Below, piece after piece: positions 59,728 to 64,000 of a DNA stretch of 64,000 nucleotides (positions are counted from its first letter, which is position 1; every line of letters begins with the position of its first letter). The stretch spans positions 62,001 to 126,000 of the forward strand of contig CAYQUK010000001.1 of assembly GCA_964420875.1 (NCBI GenBank), in the 5' to 3' direction. Source of the stretch: JAUPVO01 sp964420875. Its GTDB lineage: Bacteria; Patescibacteriota; Minisyncoccia; Phycocordibacterales; UBA5272. Under the pieces are notes generated by a model. That model worked only from the letters and a program-made list of their open reading frames with translations, was not told the origin of the DNA and did not search any database. A program made the position numbers and the translations under genes.

Positions 59728-61590
59728 ATGAGTAAAACTACTACCAAATTCGTCCGTGACCAATTCCTGACACATATGAAAGAGAATGGTCACGCCATAG
59801 TGCCATCATCAGCTCTGGTGCCTGATAATGACCCCACAACACTGTTTACAGGCTCTGGCATGCAGCCAATGTTGCCATATCTACTCGGCCAGTCACATCC
59901 ACTCGGGGCTCGCATTGCTGACTCACAAAAATGTTTCCGTTCGCAGGATATCGAGGAGGTGGGAGACAACAGACATACGACATTTTTTGAGATGCTTGGC
60001 AACTGGTCACTGGGGGACTTTTTCAAAGAGGGGCAAATAGATATAATGTGGGACTTTTTGATTAACAAAATAAAGCTGGATCCAAATAGAATATATTTTA
60101 CCGTGTATCGTGGCAATGAGGCTCTAGGTATTGGTCGCGATGATGTGGCAATAGGTAAATGGCAAGAGAAGTTCGCATCGCTCGGCATCACTGCGAACGT
60201 TGGTAATATGTCAGAGGTTGATGGGATTAGAGATGGAGAGAGAATATTTTGTTTTCCTGATAAGAAAAACTGGTGGTCTAGAGCTGGTGTGCCAGAGAAC
60301 ATGCCAATAGGCGAGCCAGGAGGGCCTGATACTGAGATGTTTTATGATTTTGAACACGGAAAAGAAAAAGTGTTGCACAAGGCTAGTCAGTGGGCTAGCG
60401 AGGAGTGTCACGTGAACTGCGACTGTGGCAGATTTATCGAGATTGGGAACAATGTATTCATGCAGTATATGCGTACAGAAAAGGGTGTGGAAGAATTAAA
60501 ACAAAAGAATGTGGACTTTGGTGGAGGACTAGAGAGAATAGTGGCAGCACTGAATGATGACAGTGATGTTTTTAATATTGATGTGTTTGAAAAAGCGAAA
60601 GAGATTATTAAAGACATATCAAAACAGGACTATGCAAACGAGAATGTCTATGCGTACCGCGTTATACTCGACCACTTGCGCGCTGCGACATTTCTAATTG
60701 GTGATGGAGTATTCCCAGGGAACAAGGATCAGCAATATTTCGTACGCCGCCTGATTCGTCGCGCTGTCAGATTCGCAAAGAAATTGAATGTAAATGAGAA
60801 CTTTACATCTCGCGTGGCCGAGACTTTTATAGATGTATACAATGATGAGTATGCGAATCTTAATGTTAAGAGAGACGAGATCAAAAACATTATCGACCAA
60901 GAGGAGACAAAATTCCGAAAGACTTTGGAGAACGGACTAAAGGAGTTTGAAAAGATATCAAAGACTGATATAAATGCAAATGACGCATTTAATCTATTGC
61001 AATCTTTTGGATTCCCAATTGAATTGACTGAGGAGCTTGCTAAAGAAAAAGGCGTGAGCATAGACATGGCAGGATTTAAAACTTTAAAAGACGCGCACAG
61101 TGAGTCATCTCGTACTGCCTCAGTGGGTAAATTTAAAGGTGGGCTCGGTGGAGATGGGGAAATGGAGATAAAGTATCACACAGCGACACATATGCTGCAT
61201 GAGGCACTGCGTGAGGTATTGGGTGAACATGTGTATCAAAAGGGTAGTAACATCACTAGCGAGAGGCTCCGTTTTGACTTCTCACATGACAACAAGATGA
61301 CTGACGAGGAGAAAAAGAAAGTCGAGGACATTGTAAATGAGCAGATTAAGAATAATTTAAAAGTAACTCGTGAGGAGGTAACTTATGAAAAGGCGCGTGA
61401 GATGGGGGCTATAGGAGTGTTCGACCACAAATACGAGTCGCTAGTGAGTGTGTATCACGTGGGGGACTTTTCTCTCGAGTTCTGTGGTGGACCACATGTC
61501 GAGTCAACAGGCAATATGGGCCATTTCAAAATCTTGAAAGAAGAGGCTGTATCACAGGGTGTGAGACGTATCAAGGCAGTACTGGAATAA
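59728..61590 (+). CDS. alaS: Alanyl-tRNA synthetase, short form
   Basis: 620 residues from ATG 59728, six bases after TATATT (59716-59721). The class II core has MQPMLPYLLGQSHPLG and RHTTFFEMLGNWSLGDFFKE, the tRNA-binding region follows, and the editing domain has HTATHMLHEAL and CGGPHVESTGNMG. The C-terminal oligomerisation/C-Ala domain (last 250 residues in E. coli) is missing. It charges tRNA-Ala and clears Ser/Gly mischarging. The gene overlaps the end of the CapA-like frame only in discarded upstream sequence. Confidence 0.95.
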   Translation: MSKTTTKFVRDQFLTHMKENGHAIVPSSALVPDNDPTTLFTGSGMQPMLPYLLGQSHPLGARIADSQKCFRSQDIEEVGDNRHTTFFEMLGNWSLGDFFKEGQIDIMWDFLINKIKLDPNRIYFTVYRGNEALGIGRDDVAIGKWQEKFASLGITANVGNMSEVDGIRDGERIFCFPDKKNWWSRAGVPENMPIGEPGGPDTEMFYDFEHGKEKVLHKASQWASEECHVNCDCGRFIEIGNNVFMQYMRTEKGVEELKQKNVDFGGGLERIVAALNDDSDVFNIDVFEKAKEIIKDISKQDYANENVYAYRVILDHLRAATFLIGDGVFPGNKDQQYFVRRLIRRAVRFAKKLNVNENFTSRVAETFIDVYNDEYANLNVKRDEIKNIIDQEETKFRKTLENGLKEFEKISKTDINANDAFNLLQSFGFPIELTEELAKEKGVSIDMAGFKTLKDAHSESSRTASVGKFKGGLGGDGEMEIKYHTATHMLHEALREVLGEHVYQKGSNITSERLRFDFSHDNKMTDEEKKKVEDIVNEQIKNNLKVTREEVTYEKAREMGAIGVFDHKYESLVSVYHVGDFSLEFCGGPHVESTGNMGHFKILKEEAVSQGVRRIKAVLE

Positions 61591-61617
61591 CTTTGTTTGC
61601 AGAGGTGGTTTTGGGAG

Positions 61618-61623
61618 TATAAT
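61618..61623 (+). promoter_or_regulatory. -10 of the first RNA after alaS
   Basis: TATAAT with a poor TTG-type -35 about 15-19 bases upstream. A transcript would start near 61630. Confidence 0.45.
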
Positions 61624-61629
61624 TAAATT

Positions 61630-61766
61630 CTCAGATCCGATGAACAAAAGTGATGAACGTTCTGTACGTCAAGAGAGAACACTGGATTAGATTAGTCTGG
61701 TTTTCGTCCTGGAGATTGTCGGGTCTGGCCAAATTCTAAAAGGTTGCGAACGTTGCAACCTTTTTT
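61630..61766 (+). ncRNA. Unidentified small RNA, about 135 nt
   Basis: No protein frame is credible here. The transcript starts near 61630 and ends at the hairpin AAAAGGTTGC (61738-61747)/GCAACCTTTT (61755-61764) with a T-run. A GTTCT/AGAAC pair near 61659-61680 and CTGG/CCAG-type pairs between 61682 and 61730 are possible. It matches no RNA family I can recognise; SRP RNA is excluded because the conserved loop sequence is not there. Confidence 0.5.
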
Positions 61767-61768
61767 AT

Positions 61769-61796
61769 TTGCAAAAAAATGTAGATCTGATAGGAT
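61769..61796 (+). promoter_or_regulatory. Promoter of the second RNA after alaS
   Basis: TTGCAA (61769-61774), a 16-base spacer and TAGGAT (61791-61796), the same -10 as the RNA gene at 3656. Confidence 0.5.
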
Positions 61797-61802
61797 TTAT
61801 CT

Positions 61803-62036
61803 TGGAACAGGCAGAGCTTTGACTAAGGATGAAAACGTGAACAACAGGTTGATTTCGCAATTCTTCCCTGCCCACGTCGCAAATTTCTCGATTAGACGCT
61901 CGTATGGTTGCGCCACCGGTTCTCCGGCGCTGCACACAGTTTGATCATTAACGGGCAAGGCCCCTCATCTAGCATTCAAGGTCTAGCTTTGCCTGAACCA
62001 CCTCTCAAGGCCCCGCAATGCGGTGGCTTTTTTATT
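61803..62036 (+). ncRNA. Unidentified structured RNA, about 190 nt plus terminator
   Basis: CAGGCAGAGCT (61808-61818) pairs over 11 bp (one G-T) with AGCTTTGCCTG (61985-61995), closing the RNA. Inside are a GCGCC/GGCGC hairpin near 61898-61930 and a TGCCC/GGGCA helix. A bulged AAGGCC-CCGC/GCGG-GGCTT hairpin with six T forms the terminator at about 62007-62033. One closing helix and about 190 nt recall 6S RNA, but I cannot confirm it. A short frame across it (61744-61944) is judged a shadow. Confidence 0.55.
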
Positions 62037-62071
62037 TGCATAATTTATATATGTGCTACACTTTTAATATT

Positions 62072-62353
62072 ATGATCTGGATAAAAATATTTGGGATGTT
62101 TATATTCTGGTTTGCTTTTGGATTTTTATTGCTTGTCTCTGCTGCACTCATGGGTGGCGCACCGGACTCTGACTCGGCAAAGGTCTTGAAATATACAGCA
62201 ATGGTGGCTTTTGTTCCTCTCATACTATTTTACATTTACAGAGCTGTAAGATTTTATTTTTTCCAAGGCGAAAATTTGTTTATTACCTCAGACCTCGTCT
62301 GGTACGTAATACCTACAGTTTTGGTGGCATTTTTTGTCTATATATCAAAATAA
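62072..62353 (+). CDS. Small membrane protein, 93 residues, three helices
   Basis: From ATG 62072, nine bases after TACACT (62057-62062). Hydrophobic segments are IFGMFIFWFAFGFLLLVSAA (about 5-24), AMVAFVPLILFYIYRAV (about 43-60) and LVWYVIPTVLVAFFVYI (near the end). Upstream ATGs exist but lack a promoter relation. It precedes two genes of an apparent operon. No family recognised. Confidence 0.65.
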   Translation: MIWIKIFGMFIFWFAFGFLLLVSAALMGGAPDSDSAKVLKYTAMVAFVPLILFYIYRAVRFYFFQGENLFITSDLVWYVIPTVLVAFFVYISK

Positions 62354-62355
62354 TC

Positions 62356-62730
62356 ATGCAAAATGTACTTACTCTAATTGTAAATAATGAAAAGACTGAT
62401 ATCGAGTACATTGATAATGGTGTAAAAATGTTTGAGTATGAGTCACCGATCGGCCTCCAGCATGCAATAAAAAATAATTTATCAGAGTCTGCTGCAAATG
62501 ACTGGTTCTCATATGTACTGTGGTCGCTGCATAGTATCTCATATATAGAGAGGATACCAACAACAATATATATAAAAGTTGCTGAGCATCAAGTTTGGTT
62601 TCAAAGTATTATCGAAAGGTATAGTTATGCACAGTTTTTTACTGATAGTGGAAAGGTCCGTGCTATTATTTTAGATAATAGTCAAACTTATGGACGACAT
62701 CAAAAGACGCTCTCCAAATTCTCAATCTAA
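62356..62730 (+). CDS. Protein of unknown function, 124 residues
   Basis: It starts two bases after the membrane-protein stop. The sequence is soluble, mixed alpha/beta (NVLTLIVNNEKTDIEYIDNG, TTIYIKVAEHQVWFQSIIE), without motif or cysteines. It overlaps the next gene by 41 bases. Co-transcription with both neighbours is likely. No family recognised. Confidence 0.55.
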   Translation: MQNVLTLIVNNEKTDIEYIDNGVKMFEYESPIGLQHAIKNNLSESAANDWFSYVLWSLHSISYIERIPTTIYIKVAEHQVWFQSIIERYSYAQFFTDSGKVRAIILDNSQTYGRHQKTLSKFSI

Positions 62731-64000
62731 GAGAGTTCATCAGGCTCCACTACTGCGCGCGCATCAGCGTGATTTGTATAGGAAGGTAGAAGAGTTTGAA
62801 AGTGACGTATATGAGGACGAAAATGATGAGAACGCAGAGTCTAATGACATCAGAAGTTTCTATAACAGTCGCAGAGAAGAAGAAAGAAAACCATTCAGAA
62901 TATCTAAATTTTCCCTTATCGGCTCATTCCTATTTGTTTTATTTGTTACGAGTGTATTGCTTTTTACTTTTGTGTTTAACGGGGCGACTATCACTGTTAC
63001 ACCTCGTACATATTCATTTGCGGTAGACACTGAGATCAATATGGCTTCATCTAGTGATGTGGGGTATGTGGCATCGAGCACAGAAACAATTAAAAAAACA
63101 TTGGATAGATCTGAAAAGAAAAAAGTCCAATCAAAAGCTGCTGGACAAATAACAATATACAATAATTATACCGAAGACACTCAGAAACTAGTTAAAAATA
63201 CTCGTTTTGAGGCACCAAATGGAATCATATTCAGAATAACAGATTCTGTAGTTGTCCCAGGAAAGAAAAATGGCATACCAGGGTCTGTTGTGGCAAAAGT
63301 AACAGCAGACTCATTTGGTGAAAATTATAATATAAAGCCTAGCAAATTCACCATACCAGGATTTAAAAATTCTCCTCGTTTCGATGGATTCTATGCCGAA
63401 TCGAAAGTTGCTATGACTGGAGGAGCTGACGGTGACAGATACGTAGTCAGTTCTGATGCTATTGCTCTAGCTGATACAGGTATGCAAAATACATTAAAAA
63501 CAAATCTAACAAAGATCATCTTAGAAAAAGATGTGCCGAGCGATTACATACTAGCAACTAGCAGTATATACATAGAGTATTCTAATAATTTAGAAGCTTA
63601 CGAGTCTGGCAAAGCTGACAGCTATGAAGTCACAGGTATTGCATATGTTTACCTTTTAGCCAAAGAATCTTTAGCTGAAAAGATAGCCAAGACTAGTATG
63701 CCTAATTCGGTATATGGTCAGACCTATAGAGTTTTGGATTACTCCACCTTAACTATAAATCCAAAATCAACGATGCAAAAAGAAGACGTTTTAACATTAA
63801 AAGGCGAGGGTGTGCTGATATATGACACTGACTATGAAAAAATAAAGTCTGAACTTGCTGGTAAAGACGAAAATGAATACAGCCAAGTATTCTCAGATTT
63901 TCCTTCTGTTGAAAAGGCTGATATAGACATCTCTCCTTTTTGGGTTCATTCTTTCCCAAAGAATATTAACAAATTAAAAATAGAGGAGGTATTGCCATCT
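62690..64000 (+). CDS. Large membrane-anchored surface protein, partial (baseplate J-like in CPR)
   Basis: The frame from ATG 62690 is open to the window end (437 codons), so the C-terminus is missing. A charged cytosolic N-terminus of about 80 residues is followed by one membrane helix (LIGSFLFVLFVTSVLLFTFV), then a beta-rich outer part containing KAAGQITIYNNYTEDTQKLV and FRITDSVVVPGKKNGIPGSV. This arrangement resembles proteins annotated as baseplate J-like in CPR genomes, which are thought to sit at the cell surface. No phage gene accompanies it. The start overlaps the previous gene by 41 bases. Confidence 0.5.
   Translation, partial: MDDIKRRSPNSQSKRVHQAPLLRAHQRDLYRKVEEFESDVYEDENDENAESNDIRSFYNSRREEERKPFRISKFSLIGSFLFVLFVTSVLLFTFVFNGATITVTPRTYSFAVDTEINMASSSDVGYVASSTETIKKTLDRSEKKKVQSKAAGQITIYNNYTEDTQKLVKNTRFEAPNGIIFRITDSVVVPGKKNGIPGSVVAKVTADSFGENYNIKPSKFTIPGFKNSPRFDGFYAESKVAMTGGADGDRYVVSSDAIALADTGMQNTLKTNLTKIILEKDVPSDYILATSSIYIEYSNNLEAYESGKADSYEVTGIAYVYLLAKESLAEKIAKTSMPNSVYGQTYRVLDYSTLTINPKSTMQKEDVLTLKGEGVLIYDTDYEKIKSELAGKDENEYSQVFSDFPSVEKADIDISPFWVHSFPKNINKLKIEEVLPS

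Noticed and set aside
61744..61944. 66-residue frame across the RNA region
   Set aside because: It starts inside a terminator, has no promoter relation, and covers paired RNA segments. It is taken as a shadow.
61601..62005. AGAGGTGGTT and AACCACCTCT as a closing helix of one 400-nt RNA
   Set aside because: A strong -10 and a terminator lie between the two segments, and a 10-bp match over 400 bases can occur by chance. Two separate RNAs fit better.
1..64000. CRISPR array
   Set aside because: No short direct repeats with regular unique spacers were found, and no cas-like proteins.
62690..64000. Phage baseplate gene cluster
   Set aside because: The partial protein has a membrane helix and no phage neighbours. 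Similar proteins are found in CPR chromosomes, so I treat it as a surface protein.

Overview
The window looks like a chromosomal segment of a Candidate Phyla Radiation (Patescibacteria, probably Parcubacteria/Paceibacteria-like) bacterium. This is inferred from the sequence. The spc ribosomal block runs uS14-uS8-uL6-uL18-uS5-uL15 with no uL30 gene, a loss known from CPR genomes. Many proteins are shortened (AlaRS without C-Ala, Obg without a C-terminal domain, a short ATP synthase delta, DnaX without its zinc module). Genes are AT-leaning, mostly single or in short operons, and the standard code fits every reading frame.

Layout. 0-3.6 kb: cell-surface sugar genes and a nitroreductase. 3.65-3.95 kb: an unidentified structured RNA. 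4-11 kb: rpoB-rpoC. 11-12.1 kb: a small accessory cassette with a HEPN-like protein. 12.2-14.8 kb: ribosomal proteins. 14.9-18.9 kb: dnaG, rpoD, obgE. 19-29.5 kb: gatB, an unidentified RNA, miaA, a peroxiredoxin, parB, a Rel enzyme, topA, dprA. 29.6-34.1 kb: a mosaic of foreign-looking genes punctuated by four tRNA genes, two of which have a duplicated 3' tail. 34.2-38.7 kb: a zinc/RGG protein, a DsbA-like protein, a foreign-looking ilvC, ychF, a coiled-coil membrane protein. 38.7-45.4 kb: a transporter half and an F-type ATP synthase cluster without a subunit a gene and interrupted by a secreted peptidoglycan-binding protein. 45.4-49.1 kb: serS, an FtsQ-like gene, dus and dnaX overlapping one another. 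49-58.2 kb: small proteins, oxidoreductases, rnr, rpsP-khpA-trmD. 58.2-64 kb: tRNA-Thr, a foreign-looking gene, a CapA-like protein, alaS, two more unidentified RNAs, and the start of a large membrane-anchored surface protein cut by the window end.

Two gene populations are visible. The native majority have a -10 box (TATAAT or a close variant) that ends only 6-10 bases before the start codon, with no Shine-Dalgarno site. This implies leaderless mRNAs, and their stops are TAA or TAG. A minority have a clear GGAG-type Shine-Dalgarno site 5-7 bases before the start, often end in TGA, and sit beside tRNA genes or between terminators. They include ilvC and a beta-barrel-like secreted protein and look acquired.

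The least explained features are the duplicated tRNA tails after tRNA-Cys and tRNA-Leu(UAA), which share a hairpin core, and four apparent structured RNAs with their own promoters and/or terminators that I could not assign to a known family.
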